The notes: generated by a model not told the origin, from the sequence alone. A stretch of DNA of 64,000 nt from Oscillospiraceae bacterium (GCA_021202155.1 JAJQDP010000014.1:1-64000), one strand, 5' to 3'; shown: positions 51,945 to 62,965, numbered from the stretch's first letter. Numbers and translations: made by a program.

Positions 51945-52976
51945 TCAAGATTTTTTATAACTTCTCCCAAGTAAAAATGGGAAAAACCTATTAATGATAT
52001 AGCTGATCAGCATGAAAATAGGAATTTCAACAATACAAACAACAACGCATGTAATAGTTTTGGTCACAAGATTCAGTGAAACGAAATCATAAAAACCAAC
52101 TGCCTTTATAACAGCATTAATAGCCCTGCGCACTCTATCATTAAATAAGTAAAACACAAGTGTGTTTCTTCCACAATATTGCACAAGTTTATTTACAGGC
52201 AACATTTTTGCAACTTCAATGCAGAAAAGAACCCCGGTAAGAACAGTGAGAAACCACATAATCTGCGGCAGTTCATACTCGTTTATGTTTGCCTGCTTAC
52301 CAAACACCAGCGCATCAATAATAACTATAAGCAGATATCCAAAAGTCGCAACAACCACAACATAACGATGGTTCAGTATCTCAAATGCTTCTGGTTTCTG
52401 CATTTCAGCTCTGCGGAAGTAAAATCCAAGCGCAACAAAAAACATGGCTACAAAAATAATGTGTACATACCAGTAAGGAACTTCCTGCATGAAATGCTTC
52501 ACATAAATAATAGACAGTTCACACAGGACAAAAGATGTCAAAAGGCCTTTTTTATTGTCAAGATACTTAGCAACAAAGTAAAACGCTAACTCCGAGAAAT
52601 AGAGAACGTAAAGGAACCAATATACATCCCCCTCTCCTCTCTGTTGTCTCAACAGCACAGATAAATCTTGTATATAAGCACTGAAAGAATAGGTTCCATT
52701 AATCAGATTACCAAAATCTATAAGCCCAATCACAGAAAACAGCAGTGCCGGCCAAAAAACCGTCAGAGTTCTCTTCTTAAAAAAAGTCAAAAACGTTCCT
52801 GTTGCTTTAAAGGTATACCCACTCAAGAAGAAAAAACCTGTCAGGAAAAATGGGCGAAAGAAATACTGCAAGTACGTTGGTACATACTCCATATGAGAAA
52901 ATAGTACAAATATAATGCAAATACACTTAGCAGTATCAACCCATGTAATTCTTTTATTATTCGTAAGTTCACCCAT
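51945..52976 (-). CDS. Acyltransferase-3-family membrane protein
   Basis: 343 residues; the ATG at 52976 is followed by the usual ITWVDTAKCICIIFVLFSH opening with its histidine. About ten membrane helices and PFFLTGFFFLSGYTF match family 3 acyltransferases, which add acetyl or succinyl groups to surface sugars. It lies 19 bases after the propeller gene in the polysaccharide locus. Substrate unknown. Confidence 0.85.
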   Translation of the reverse strand: MGELTNNKRITWVDTAKCICIIFVLFSHMEYVPTYLQYFFRPFFLTGFFFLSGYTFKATGTFLTFFKKRTLTVFWPALLFSVIGLIDFGNLINGTYSFSAYIQDLSVLLRQQRGEGDVYWFLYVLYFSELAFYFVAKYLDNKKGLLTSFVLCELSIIYVKHFMQEVPYWYVHIIFVAMFFVALGFYFRRAEMQKPEAFEILNHRYVVVVATFGYLLIVIIDALVFGKQANINEYELPQIMWFLTVLTGVLFCIEVAKMLPVNKLVQYCGRNTLVFYLFNDRVRRAINAVIKAVGFYDFVSLNLVTKTITCVVVCIVEIPIFMLISYIINRFFPFLLGRSYKKS

Positions 52977-52995
52977 AAGTTCTCTTCTCCACCCA

Positions 52996-55657
52996 TTATT
53001 TTTCCTTAATAACAACAATTCCCTCATATCTTGCCGGTAAATATATGTTTCCGTTATCAGCAATATATGCTCTGTCTGGATTTCCGTCTATATAAAAATT
53101 TGCGAGAGTCGCGGGAGAACTTGTGTCGGACAAATCCACAATAGTAATCTGTCCTGTCAATGAATAAGAAACAACAAGGATGTCATCTTTCGTTGCAGGA
53201 AAACCTTTTAAGAGGATGTCATTTCCTAATCTCACACGCTCTGAAGGGATCAGATTTTCAAATCCGTCAGATACATCTAAAATGTAATATCCATTATCTT
53301 TAATAGTCAGCAAGGTCGTGTCACTAAGTGCCGAAAAACCACCGACAGAATTATAATACGTTGTGTCAGTAAACTGAGAATATGTATATCCGTCTCCATC
53401 AAATACTATCTCTGTAACGCCAGACGATGTACTTAAATAAACCGTATCCCCGCCAATATAATCATAGGAGAAATTTCGGTAATACGCAGATCCTGTATTT
53501 AAAATATGCTCTTCTATATAAATATTCTCTTCATCCTTTACATTTAAAATAGACACTAGATTTATTCTACAGGTTAATACAACATAATCACCATAAGGAG
53601 AAACCGCAATCTGATTGCAAACGTCAGCACGTGTACTCTCAGCTGGAATATAGGAGCCAATCTTTTGAAGCGATATGCCATCAATCTGATATATTCCCAA
53701 TCCGCCCAAACTTTCCGCTGTATAAACCTTGTTCCCAACAATTTTCAAATCTCTTACTGCATATTCCGTTTCAACCAAAGTCTGAAAGTTCATATTCTTA
53801 TCATAAATGTAGATTCCTTGTGATGTACCTACATATAGATAATCTTCATATTCATCTATCGCAAATGCCTGTCCATCAACCTCATAAATTTCAACACTGA
53901 AATTATTGACTGAAACAGAATCATCTGAATAGCAGTACGTACCAGTATTTACGAGTGTAGACTCACCTATAACCGACGATTCTGACGTACCTAAATCAAA
54001 CTCAAAAGATTGGACTCCAATATAAGAGTCTGCAACGTATAATACACCATCACATACAGCAACTCCAACAATCGGAGCTTGTACGAGAAGTGACGAATCA
54101 TATGAAAAACAGCTTGTGTCACTCGACAAATCAACGTAGGACTCAGAGTCGGATGTAATAGACAACGTAGCCTTTAAAATACATTCTGGACTAGTGATAT
54201 CATGCACATCATAAATATAAAGTCCATTGTATAAATCAATAAAGTAGACATACCCGTTGATAATCTTCACATTCCAATAATCGGCGCTTACATAGTAATA
54301 TTTGCCATCAGCCCTGACCACGGATGATAAAGAGGGTTTCTCCGGATTTTCCAGACTATAAATCGAAACGCCATTTGCAAGACCATACCCTAAATCTGTT
54401 GCGTTTTCTGCATCATTTTTCGTCGAATGAAACCCTGTGGCAACCACAAGCATTCCATCCTCTGCATCAATACCGTAGGGATGACCATCAGTTTCAATGG
54501 ATGACAAATATTCCGGCGAACTAACATCATGCACATTATAAATCTCAACCTTATTCTGTCCCCAGCAGGAAACGTACATATAAGCATCTTCAACTACAAG
54601 ATCAATACATTCACTGCCATTTCCAGCCATTACGCTCGAACAGTATGTAGGTTCGTCAGGTTGTGAAATATCGTAAATCTCAATTCCATAATATCTGCTG
54701 GCAATAAAAAGATAATCTCCCGAAACATCCAAGCCAGAAGCTAATTCCATTGTATCAATATGGCTAATAATAACTGGGGAATCCTTTTGGGAAATATCAA
54801 TCAAATAAACACCATATTCGCGGCTGGCGACAATTAAAACATTTAAATCCTCAGACAAAATTAGTCTTCTTACGGTTCCTAATCCACTGATAGAAGAAAT
54901 GATTTCAATATTTCCATCGTTATCGTAAGAGGATATAGTAATCGTATCTAATGAGCCAATATATAAATAATTCTCATCATTAACCATATCATATATATTA
55001 TTTAATGAAAGTTCCGCCTCATCAGATAATTCTATACTTTCAGTATTTTCGTCAATAACGTAACTCCCAGAAAGATAAGAAGGAATTGTATCTGATTGGT
55101 TCGACAAAAGCGAAACATTAGATATAGTTACGCCTCCTGTTCTAGAAACAATATCACTAATTTCAAACTTTACCGAAGCAACACTGTCTGTCTCAGCCAA
55201 AGGTACATAATAGGCTGAATTATATGAATTAACATAATACATTGCGTTAATGACTCTATTGTCATCACTGTCATATACTTCAACTGAGATTTCGCATGAC
55301 TCAGCAGACTCAGCTTCAAAATACAATAACAAGTTTTCTCCAGAAGCGTTTAACTCTGAACAGGTAATAGCATCGTTTGAAAAACTGCTTGAAACACTTT
55401 CAACAAACTGTTCCGGCGTTAGAATACAAACAGCATTTGGCATATTCTCAATCTCAGGAGTACTCCCGCTGACAAAGTCAATTGCAATTGCTTCTTCCTC
55501 AGCCTTTTTAGCAGCATCTTGTTCAGATTGAAGGCGTTGAAGTTCTTCGCTCTTCCTTTCTGGAATAAAGTAATAATGCTGCTAAAACGATGATTAAAAG
55601 AACGCTGAGAGCAATACAAACTATGTTTAATGTCCTTCTATTCCACTTTCTTCTCAT
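52996..55657 (-). pseudogene. LVIVD-repeat propeller membrane protein with a frameshift
   Basis: From the ATG at 55657 (GGAAGGAAAGTTGATT) it reads MRRKWNRRTLNIVCIALSVL and a membrane helix, then stops at about 55523. Another frame carries on with a coiled coil (ELQRLQSEQDAAKKAEEEA) into the main body of about 815 residues: a beta-sandwich, then many LVIVD-type blades (YLFIASRYYGIEIYDISQPD and similar). Removing one base near AAGGAAGAGCGAAGAAC joins the frames into about 886 residues. Intact, it would be an extracellular membrane-anchored propeller. Either a true mutation or a sequence error. Confidence 0.75.
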
Positions 55658-55727
55658 AATCAACTTTCCTTCCAGCGTTTTTTATCGTATAAATGATATT
55701 TTGTCTACACGATTATCCTTTTTTAGC

Positions 55728-57194
55728 CTACTTCGCCTTTTTCTTATCGGCAAAGTTTTGTATGACACCCATTATCATTTTACGATTTAGAATTAGGTAC
55801 AGTAGACTAATGGCAATTATTAACAGCCATCTATATAACCAGAACTTGTTATAAAGGGACATGAAAATAATAGCAAGGATACATGTTGCAGCTAATGCAA
55901 TATACATAAATTTGTCATCATACAAATGGATTTTCAAAATAACCCGGCTCACGAAATGGTGAATTGCCATCAATACAAAATAGCAGAATAACGTTGTGTA
56001 TGCCGCAGCGACAAATCCGTATTTGGGCACAAATATGTAGTTTAATACAATATTTAAAACGGCGGCTAATATTGTTCCGACTGAAATATACCACGTCTTT
56101 TTTAAATGCAACTCGATATGTTCATATTGTTGGTAAATAAAACTACAAACAATTCCAATCGTAACCGGTGGTACTGCCCATACTCCTTCACTATATGAAC
56201 TCCCTCCGAGAAGAGCAATGGCTTCAGGCGCAATAGCAATACACCCCACTCCAAACCAGCATCCAAACACAACAAGGTACTTTACATTTTTTCTTATTAA
56301 GCCAGTATTTCCATCAAAAAAAGTATCATGAAACCATGGTAACCAAGCTTCATTGACTGCGCTCAATATAATATTAATCAAAATTGCATAGTTATATGCA
56401 AGGCTATAAATTGCCGTATAGTGTGAGCCGACAAATCTGGTTATAAATATACGATCAGACTGAGCTAGTATATTCAACGATATGGAGTTTAAAATCAGCG
56501 GAACCGATATACATAACGCATATTTCCAATATTTATAATTAGCTTTGATCCATCCTCTTTTTAAGGATAAACCCCATATTCCTATAGCTAAAATAACCGA
56601 AGAGATAACAGCACCAAGAGACTTTCCAAGTGCTTGCTGATCCTTTAATAAAAGAACCAGAATTAATGAAATTGCGACCGTTGATAGCGTAGTGTATACG
56701 GCTATTGCGATATTACCTTTATAATTATATACATACTTAAATTTTGCTTGCGTCAATTGTATCGCAGGATAGACAAGGAGATAAATATATAACGCAATAA
56801 CTAAACCTGATCCCATTTCCAACAAGGAACAAACCTGTTTGAAAAAGAAACATGAAATTAGTCCAACACCTAATGTGAAGACTAACGCCAAGAGTTGGAC
56901 AGACCCGACAAATTCATCTAATTTCCCCGGAAAGTCTAATTTAGCACGACCAACACTATACATTAGGTTCAACGAGCAAACAACGCTAAGTAATGTAAAC
57001 CACGAAGAGAAAGTTGCAGAAATACCATAATCTGTCGTGGACATCAGTCTTGTGAATATGGGTGTAGTAATTATAAGAACGGCCTTTACAGATACTGATG
57101 ATATCGTATACCATGTTCCAGATTTAATCGCTTTGTTAGTTCGTTGATTTTGCTCGTTATCCTTCACTTCGTTGTATTCATCATTTTCTGTCAT
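55728..57194 (-). CDS. Wzx-like polysaccharide flippase
   Basis: 488 residues with 12 or so membrane helices. Opens after a charged N-terminus with SGTWYTISSVSVKAVLIITTPIF and ends with a short basic tail (MIMGVIQNFADKKKAK), the look of the oligosaccharide flippase/MATE-like family. It would move lipid-linked repeat units across the membrane, ahead of polymerisation by the O-antigen-ligase-like protein. AT-rich like the rest of this locus. Confidence 0.9.
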   Translation of the reverse strand: MTENDEYNEVKDNEQNQRTNKAIKSGTWYTISSVSVKAVLIITTPIFTRLMSTTDYGISATFSSWFTLLSVVCSLNLMYSVGRAKLDFPGKLDEFVGSVQLLALVFTLGVGLISCFFFKQVCSLLEMGSGLVIALYIYLLVYPAIQLTQAKFKYVYNYKGNIAIAVYTTLSTVAISLILVLLLKDQQALGKSLGAVISSVILAIGIWGLSLKRGWIKANYKYWKYALCISVPLILNSISLNILAQSDRIFITRFVGSHYTAIYSLAYNYAILINIILSAVNEAWLPWFHDTFFDGNTGLIRKNVKYLVVFGCWFGVGCIAIAPEAIALLGGSSYSEGVWAVPPVTIGIVCSFIYQQYEHIELHLKKTWYISVGTILAAVLNIVLNYIFVPKYGFVAAAYTTLFCYFVLMAIHHFVSRVILKIHLYDDKFMYIALAATCILAIIFMSLYNKFWLYRWLLIIAISLLYLILNRKMIMGVIQNFADKKKAK

Positions 57195-57213
57195 GATTTT
57201 TACTTCCCTTTAC

Positions 57214-58287
57214 TCATAATTCTTTGGAAATATTTCTTAAATATTCCCATGATTCTTCTCTTTTATGACTAATTATTTTATCAACCATAGTATAATCAAC
57301 CGGAATATCATTCATAACATTTGTATCCGTTCCCTCTCTGTGTTCAATATTAAGCGCTTTGCCTAATGATACCATTCTGGATTTTTCACCACGGTTGTAG
57401 TAAAAAACATTCCGGTGAAAGTACAGCGAAAACAAAAGCCCGTGATATGAAGCTGAAAAAACTGTATCTGCGTGTTTTACCAAAGACAGCCATTGCTGTA
57501 CAGTTTCCGGTGTTATTGATTTTGTGCCCTTTACATGTCTATAGAAATTTATAAAATAAGCAGATAACCCGTGCTTTTTTGCATACTGAATTCCATCAGT
57601 AACATTCTTTTTGTCTGGATTCTCCAAGTATATTAGTACATATTTTTCTTTAGGCACAAGATAATCATCACACATGTTCTCCCAATAGTTTGCATCAAAC
57701 AACATTGTAGGATCACAGGTAACATTTACATCTATCCCAACATACTGTTTTATCCACTCCATAGCAAGCTCTTCCCTAACCGAAATCTTGTTGAAGCGCT
57801 TCAAATATGTAGCTATCTCTTCCCTTTCACTCTCATCCCAGAGTGTTCCAATAGACGAAGAAAACGAATACTTCTTTTTTTCGCAATCCGAGAAATTCAA
57901 AAAGAATGTTTTATCGTGACCAGTAATCTCACTTCCCCAAACAATATCGCTTCCAACAACAAATGAATCAAATCTGTTATTTAGGTCTCCGATATTCGTA
58001 TGATCATATGAATTTGTAATTCTGATATTATCGTCAATAAATTTCCAAAAGCCATCATGTTTTGCTTGAAGTTTTCGGTGCCAAAGCAAATATTTTATGA
58101 CATCCTTAACTGTCTTCACATTCCTCCAAGTTGGCACTGCTTCCCGTTTTTCTATTTTAGGGCATCGATAGTCAATCAGAGTTACATCACACCCCATACT
58201 TGCAAGAGCTTCATATGTACTATAAGTTTGCAAAAGCGACCCATAGTTTACTGTATTATGTATAGTAAGTAATCCCACTTTCCCCAA
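57214..58287 (-). CDS. Polysaccharide pyruvyl transferase-family protein
   Basis: 357 residues; the start is a TTG at 58287 preceded by GGAGGAATAATTACC, five bases after the polymerase stop. Opens GLLTIHNTVNYGSLLQTYST; later SFVVGSDIVWGSE, VTCDPTMLFD and HADTVFSASYHGLLFSLYF match the polysaccharide pyruvyl transferase (CsaB/WcaK) family. It may add pyruvate ketal to the repeat unit. Confidence 0.88.
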   Translation of the reverse strand: MGKVGLLTIHNTVNYGSLLQTYSTYEALASMGCDVTLIDYRCPKIEKREAVPTWRNVKTVKDVIKYLLWHRKLQAKHDGFWKFIDDNIRITNSYDHTNIGDLNNRFDSFVVGSDIVWGSEITGHDKTFFLNFSDCEKKKYSFSSSIGTLWDESEREEIATYLKRFNKISVREELAMEWIKQYVGIDVNVTCDPTMLFDANYWENMCDDYLVPKEKYVLIYLENPDKKNVTDGIQYAKKHGLSAYFINFYRHVKGTKSITPETVQQWLSLVKHADTVFSASYHGLLFSLYFHRNVFYYNRGEKSRMVSLGKALNIEHREGTDTNVMNDIPVDYTMVDKIISHKREESWEYLRNISKEL

Positions 58288-58292
58288 GGTAA

Positions 58293-59489
58293 TTATTCCT
58301 CCATTTCAGTTAATAGTCCTCTTTCATCCTGACGACTCAACACTTCTAAAACATTAAATGATATAGCAATGGCAAAAAATATCCACACTCTTTGCGACTG
58401 TATTTCCGTTATAGACATAACACAAAAGACAAAAACAACCATTTTTATCAGAAATGTAATATGGCTTTCGTCAACTTTTTTTATCTTATTTCCAAGGTTT
58501 AAAAAGAAAGAAATATAAGCTATAAACGCCACTATTCCCCCCTCATACAAAACATGCAAGTATTGATTATGTGCCGGTCTAGTGTCTCCAACCCAGCCAC
58601 TTGCATATGTGATTTCAAAAGCACCTCTTTGTGTGATTCCGTGCCCCCAAATAGGACGTTGAAGGAATTGTTGTATAGCAGAGCCCCATATATAGATTCT
58701 GTTACTGAATGTTTCATTCTCACCAAGAATATTTAGTATAAAATCAAAATTTGATGTTTGTAACACTACAATTGAAATAGTGACTACCAATGCTATTAAC
58801 AACAATATCCAGTAATTAATCCGCTTAAATCCTTTAAAAGTATAAGCTAAAACTATAAAAACAAATATTAAGGACATTGCAACAATACCTGTGGAAATTT
58901 GTTGCGCCATCAAACTGATAAAACATATTACAAACATAACAATAGACTGACGCGACAGATATAATCGATCATATAATAAAGCATCATAAAGTAATGAGCA
59001 AAATATCATTAATACATATGGTGCAGAAAACTCAATTCTGATACCAAATAAGTACATACCACCAGTAGAACTTCCAACATCAATTCCAGCTGGAAACAAC
59101 ATCTGTATGATAATATTAACAATTACCAAAAATGTCATATAATTTCTTATAATTCTAATAGCCCGCATCATATCTTCTCGAATATATCTGCTACACAGAT
59201 AGGATATTCCAATCGCTTCTATTGCGTACGAATAGTATGAGATATAATCTTTGGATATTAGAATTGTAGCTGGAATTTGCACAATATAAAACAATATTAC
59301 AAGAAGACTGTGCGTTGATATTCCGTTTTCCCGTACATCCGCGTTTATTAAAAAAATAAGAATAATCGGAATTAACAGTCTCGGTAAATTACTTCCTACC
59401 GTATTGTTTAATGTCAGGCATAGTGATCTCATAGTAAAAATTGTTAATACCAAATATGCCGATATATCCTTTTTTTCAATTATTAACAT
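58293..59489 (-). CDS. O-antigen ligase/polymerase-like (Wzy-type) membrane protein
   Basis: 398 residues, GGAGATATT before ATG. Ten or more membrane helices and the conserved long loop with NRIYIWGSAIQQFLQRPIWG and HNQYLHVLYEGGIVAF, where the HNQYL histidine is typical of the O-antigen ligase/polymerase family. It probably polymerises the repeat units moved by the flippase. Confidence 0.88.
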   Translation of the reverse strand: MLIIEKKDISAYLVLTIFTMRSLCLTLNNTVGSNLPRLLIPIILIFLINADVRENGISTHSLLVILFYIVQIPATILISKDYISYYSYAIEAIGISYLCSRYIREDMMRAIRIIRNYMTFLVIVNIIIQMLFPAGIDVGSSTGGMYLFGIRIEFSAPYVLMIFCSLLYDALLYDRLYLSRQSIVMFVICFISLMAQQISTGIVAMSLIFVFIVLAYTFKGFKRINYWILLLIALVVTISIVVLQTSNFDFILNILGENETFSNRIYIWGSAIQQFLQRPIWGHGITQRGAFEITYASGWVGDTRPAHNQYLHVLYEGGIVAFIAYISFFLNLGNKIKKVDESHITFLIKMVVFVFCVMSITEIQSQRVWIFFAIAISFNVLEVLSRQDERGLLTEMEE

Positions 59490-59535
59490 AATATCTCCAA
59501 TCTTACTCGGATTATTATAATCGCAATGAGTCGCT

Positions 59536-60756
59536 TCACAATCCTGTTTCCATTAAATTATAGTATAGTTTAATTGCATCCGAATTATCATACATATGAG
59601 TAGACAAATATTGGCTAAACTCATTTCTCAATGCCTCGTTATTCAGCATAATTTCTATTCCATCTGCTAGGGCTTTCGGAGTAATATCAACTATCATGCC
59701 TTCGTCTTCATTTACAATCTGATCTCTTACGGTAGCATAATCTGTCACTACAATCGGCTTGCCAAGTATTTTAGCTTCGTCCAATACTACTGATTTCCCC
59801 TCGAATCTTGATGATTGAACAAAGACAGTACAATTTTTTATGTATACATACGGATTGCTTCTAACACCAATGAGTTTAACAATCCCCTCAACTTTTCTCT
59901 CTTTTATTTGCCTTTCCAGGTCATTTTTAAGTTCACCGTCTCCAATTATTAACCATTGAAATTTCTCACCTCGTTCCTTCAATATTGCTGCGGCTTCAAC
60001 AGCAATATCAAATCCCTTCTGTTCTGATAATCTACCAATTGATACAAGATAAGGGATTTTTTGGAATGATTGGAATTCATCTGGCGCATTTTCTGCTGCC
60101 ATCTTTCGTATAAGTGACTCTGACGTAATATTAGGAAGCACAGAAAATTTTTCGTTCAATTTTGGGAAAAATTCTTTCAATATTTCCACACATCTATCCG
60201 ATATACTTACAACACAATCTGCCTTGGAAAAATATCTTGTTTCTTCTTCAATATCGCTAAATAGTGAATTGTAATCATTATGCACCCACAATATCTTTCT
60301 TTTAGCTTTTATCTTATCAATTACATACCAGGATACCTCTCCATGCAGATATCCCATCGCAACATCATAGCTTCCTTCTAAATCTTTAATTGTTCTTTTG
60401 TAAAAGTGTTTCCATCGATATTGTCTTTTCCAATATGCAGATTCCTTTTTGAGTGACATGCTCATGGTTCCAACAGCTCGTATGATTGCAGATTTGACAC
60501 CATCAAAACTTTTAAACGCTTTTTTGTCAATTTTATTATAACAATACTTTAGAGAAGCTGGCGTTTCTAGGATTTCTACCTCCCTTGGCACTTGATCAAG
60601 AAACATCCCATTTTTTCTAATTAACAATAAATCAACATCATACCGCGAATAATCTAAAGCATTCAAAAAGTTGACAAGACTTTTTTCTGCGCCACCATTA
60701 TATAGCGACAATCCTACGACTATTAACTTGATTTTGGAATTCTCACGAGCCATCAT
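59536..60756 (-). CDS. GT4-family glycosyltransferase
   Basis: 406 residues. GT-B fold: N-terminal GLSLYNGGAEKSLVNFLNAL; C-terminal YLVSIGRLSEQKGFDIAVEA, WLIIGDGEL and SSRFEGKSVVLDEAKILGKP with the EX7E pair of family GT4. It starts five bases from the radical SAM stop. It should add one sugar of the repeat unit; the donor is unknown. Confidence 0.92.
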   Translation of the reverse strand: MMARENSKIKLIVVGLSLYNGGAEKSLVNFLNALDYSRYDVDLLLIRKNGMFLDQVPREVEILETPASLKYCYNKIDKKAFKSFDGVKSAIIRAVGTMSMSLKKESAYWKRQYRWKHFYKRTIKDLEGSYDVAMGYLHGEVSWYVIDKIKAKRKILWVHNDYNSLFSDIEEETRYFSKADCVVSISDRCVEILKEFFPKLNEKFSVLPNITSESLIRKMAAENAPDEFQSFQKIPYLVSIGRLSEQKGFDIAVEAAAILKERGEKFQWLIIGDGELKNDLERQIKERKVEGIVKLIGVRSNPYVYIKNCTVFVQSSRFEGKSVVLDEAKILGKPIVVTDYATVRDQIVNEDEGMIVDITPKALADGIEIMLNNEALRNEFSQYLSTHMYDNSDAIKLYYNLMETGL

Positions 60757-60761
60757 ATAGT

Positions 60762-61937
60762 TTATCCCTTCATCTGCGCCGCAATATCCGCATCCACAAT
60801 TTCTTCTCCGGTCTTACCTTTGAGTTGCTCCTTACTTGCCTCACTCAGTCCATCGTTAATCACAGCCGACAAATCGCATGTGCTACATTTATCAAGCTGT
60901 TCCTTAGTTACTTTGCCATCTCTGTAATCACAGCAAATCTTATTCTCGTACATAGAGTACGGATGCTTGCTGAAAAGAGCCTTTGCCTTATGCTTAACAA
61001 CCCACCATGCCGGCTTCCAGATATACTTGTGCATAGCTGGAGAAACGGAACCAATCATCCAGCACTGACGGTCGCAACAACGTACTTTCTTACGAACTAC
61101 TTCTGCTTCCGGGCTATTCCACAGCTCGTCCCAAGTCTGTGTATTCAGATTGCCCATGACTTCCTTGTCCTTTGTGCCGTTACAGGGCATGACATCACCG
61201 TATGGGTCAATAAAGAATGTATCAAAACTCATGTCGCAGGGCAAGAGTCTCGGCTGACCGTAGATATAGTTGATAAGACCGTGGTTGAAGTATGCTCTGA
61301 ACCACTTCTTCGGGCTATTCGACCGCAAAAGTTCGTTAACCAGGTCTTCAAAATTCTTCGCAACCATCGGGCGGTCATGAATAATATTCTTTGCTTCGAC
61401 AAAATAGAAGCTATTGTGCAGGGATGCTGTGGCAAACTCCATGCCCATCTCATCAGAAATTTTGTAGAGAGGCACAAGGTCAGGAGCGTTCTTATCCTGA
61501 ACAGTCATTCCGAAGCCAACATCCTTGATGCCCATCTCAACCAGTTTCTTGAGCGTGCCGTAGCCACGCTGATAGCCATTCTGAAGACCACGGATTTCAT
61601 TATTGGTCTTCTCTAAGCCTTCAATGGAAATCCGGATACCAACGTCAGGAAATTCTTTACACAGTGCCACAATGCGGTCCGTGAAGAAGCCATTTGTAGA
61701 AATGACAATGCGGTCACTCTTCTTCCGAAGTTCGGCGACTATATCCCTCAAATCGGTTCTGATGAACGGCTCACCACCGGTGATGTTCGTGAAGTACATC
61801 GGAGGGAGCTTCTTGATTGTCTCGATGCTGATTTCTTCCTCCGGTTTTGAAGGTGCTTTATACCTGTTGCACATAGAGCAACGAGCGTTGCACCTGTATG
61901 TAACAATTACTGTACCGTTTAATTTCTTTTCTGCCAT
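60762..61937 (-). CDS. Radical SAM/SPASM protein in the polysaccharide locus
   Basis: 391 residues, AAGGAGTTAAAAGATT before ATG. Radical SAM triad CNARCSMC (near 16-23), GGEPFIRTDL, then a SPASM-type block with CDMSFDTFFIDPYGDVMPCNG and a cysteine-rich CCDRQCWMIG motif, ending with KCSTCDL. It is visibly richer in G and C than the flanking glycosyltransferases. No peptide gene is next to it, so it may modify a sugar, lipid carrier or distant peptide. Role unknown. Confidence 0.85.
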   Translation of the reverse strand: MAEKKLNGTVIVTYRCNARCSMCNRYKAPSKPEEEISIETIKKLPPMYFTNITGGEPFIRTDLRDIVAELRKKSDRIVISTNGFFTDRIVALCKEFPDVGIRISIEGLEKTNNEIRGLQNGYQRGYGTLKKLVEMGIKDVGFGMTVQDKNAPDLVPLYKISDEMGMEFATASLHNSFYFVEAKNIIHDRPMVAKNFEDLVNELLRSNSPKKWFRAYFNHGLINYIYGQPRLLPCDMSFDTFFIDPYGDVMPCNGTKDKEVMGNLNTQTWDELWNSPEAEVVRKKVRCCDRQCWMIGSVSPAMHKYIWKPAWWVVKHKAKALFSKHPYSMYENKICCDYRDGKVTKEQLDKCSTCDLSAVINDGLSEASKEQLKGKTGEEIVDADIAAQMKG

Positions 61938-61943
61938 AATCTT

Positions 61944-62965
61944 TTAACTCCTTTTTGAAGTTCTTATCTTTATAAACTTCCCCGGATATATAAAGAATTC
62001 CAGGTACTTTGTTTTCTTCATCACCCATGCAACAATTATCGGTCCGAAAATACCGACAACTATTCCGCAAGTAATTTGAATCACTGCATTTGTTATGCCT
62101 ATCTTCAGCAATATCGTCCGCAAGGTTGCCGCAAAAATCGAATGCATGAGGAATATTGGCATTGTGTACCTCGAAAGGAAAGCCATTGCTTTTCCCTGAG
62201 TTTCCCTATCCATAAAAATCAAAACAACAGCCGCACACGCAATCAGGCCAAGGAAAAACGATACAAACCCGTTTTCCATGTCTCTTAGCAGAACGCTCAA
62301 TGCCAGAAAAATCAAGCAAAGCACAACACCAACTGCAGTCTTTTTAAAGCGAACCTCTCTGACTTCAAACGTGCACAGGCACATTCCGATGACAAACCAT
62401 ATCTCGTTTGCAAGAACCGTTGTGACCATGTACGGAGTACCCCCCCACACAACTCAGAGATAGCTCCCGCTAAGTAGACTATTTTCATCAACAATGCAAT
62501 AGCCAGGCCTACAATTGAGATTTTCTTGGATTCAAAAGTTGGCGTTATCAAAAATACAAAGAATAAAGCGTATAGATACCAATAAGGAGACGTCGGTTCT
62601 AAAAACAATGTGACGAATATATTGTCAATCTCGTTGTTTCCAGCACCAGAGAATATAAGTTTAATTACCCAGGTGGCTGTAGTAAAAGTGAAATACGGGA
62701 TTCCAAGGGTGATTAATTTCTTTAGTACGTTCTTTCCCCATGACTCAATGGTATTTATAATGCTCAACTTCTGATATAGATACCCGCTACAAATAAAGAA
62801 CAATGGAACGTGGAAGTAGTATATAGTTTTAATAAGCCATTGAGAAACCGCACCGTCCGAAACGACGTTTGCTTCTACCATTGCCATCATAAGATGACCA
62901 AGAAGGACGAGCATACACGCTACAACCTTCACATCATCTATCCAAATTTCTCTCTCACGTTTCAT
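61944..62965 (-). pseudogene. Acyltransferase-3 gene interrupted at a poly-G tract (phase-variable candidate)
   Basis: The ATG at 62965 (GGAGAAGGAGGTGCTGC) opens a family-3 acyltransferase: WIDDVKVVACMLVLLGHLMM and FFICSGYLYQ. At a run of seven G (plus-strand C7, 62440-62446) the frame is lost, and the remaining helices (TTVLANEIWFVIGMCL through MPIFLMHSIFA) continue in another frame to 61944. The span is 1022 bases; one more G gives 1023 and a single 340-residue protein. Probably switched off, or a sequencing error. Confidence 0.8.

Noticed and set aside
55510-55600. Programmed ribosomal frameshift in the propeller gene
   Set aside because: No slippery heptamer with a downstream pseudoknot is apparent; a mutation or sequence error is simpler.
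60825-61616. Plus-strand 263-codon ORF
   Set aside because: Antisense to the radical SAM gene, which has all expected motifs.
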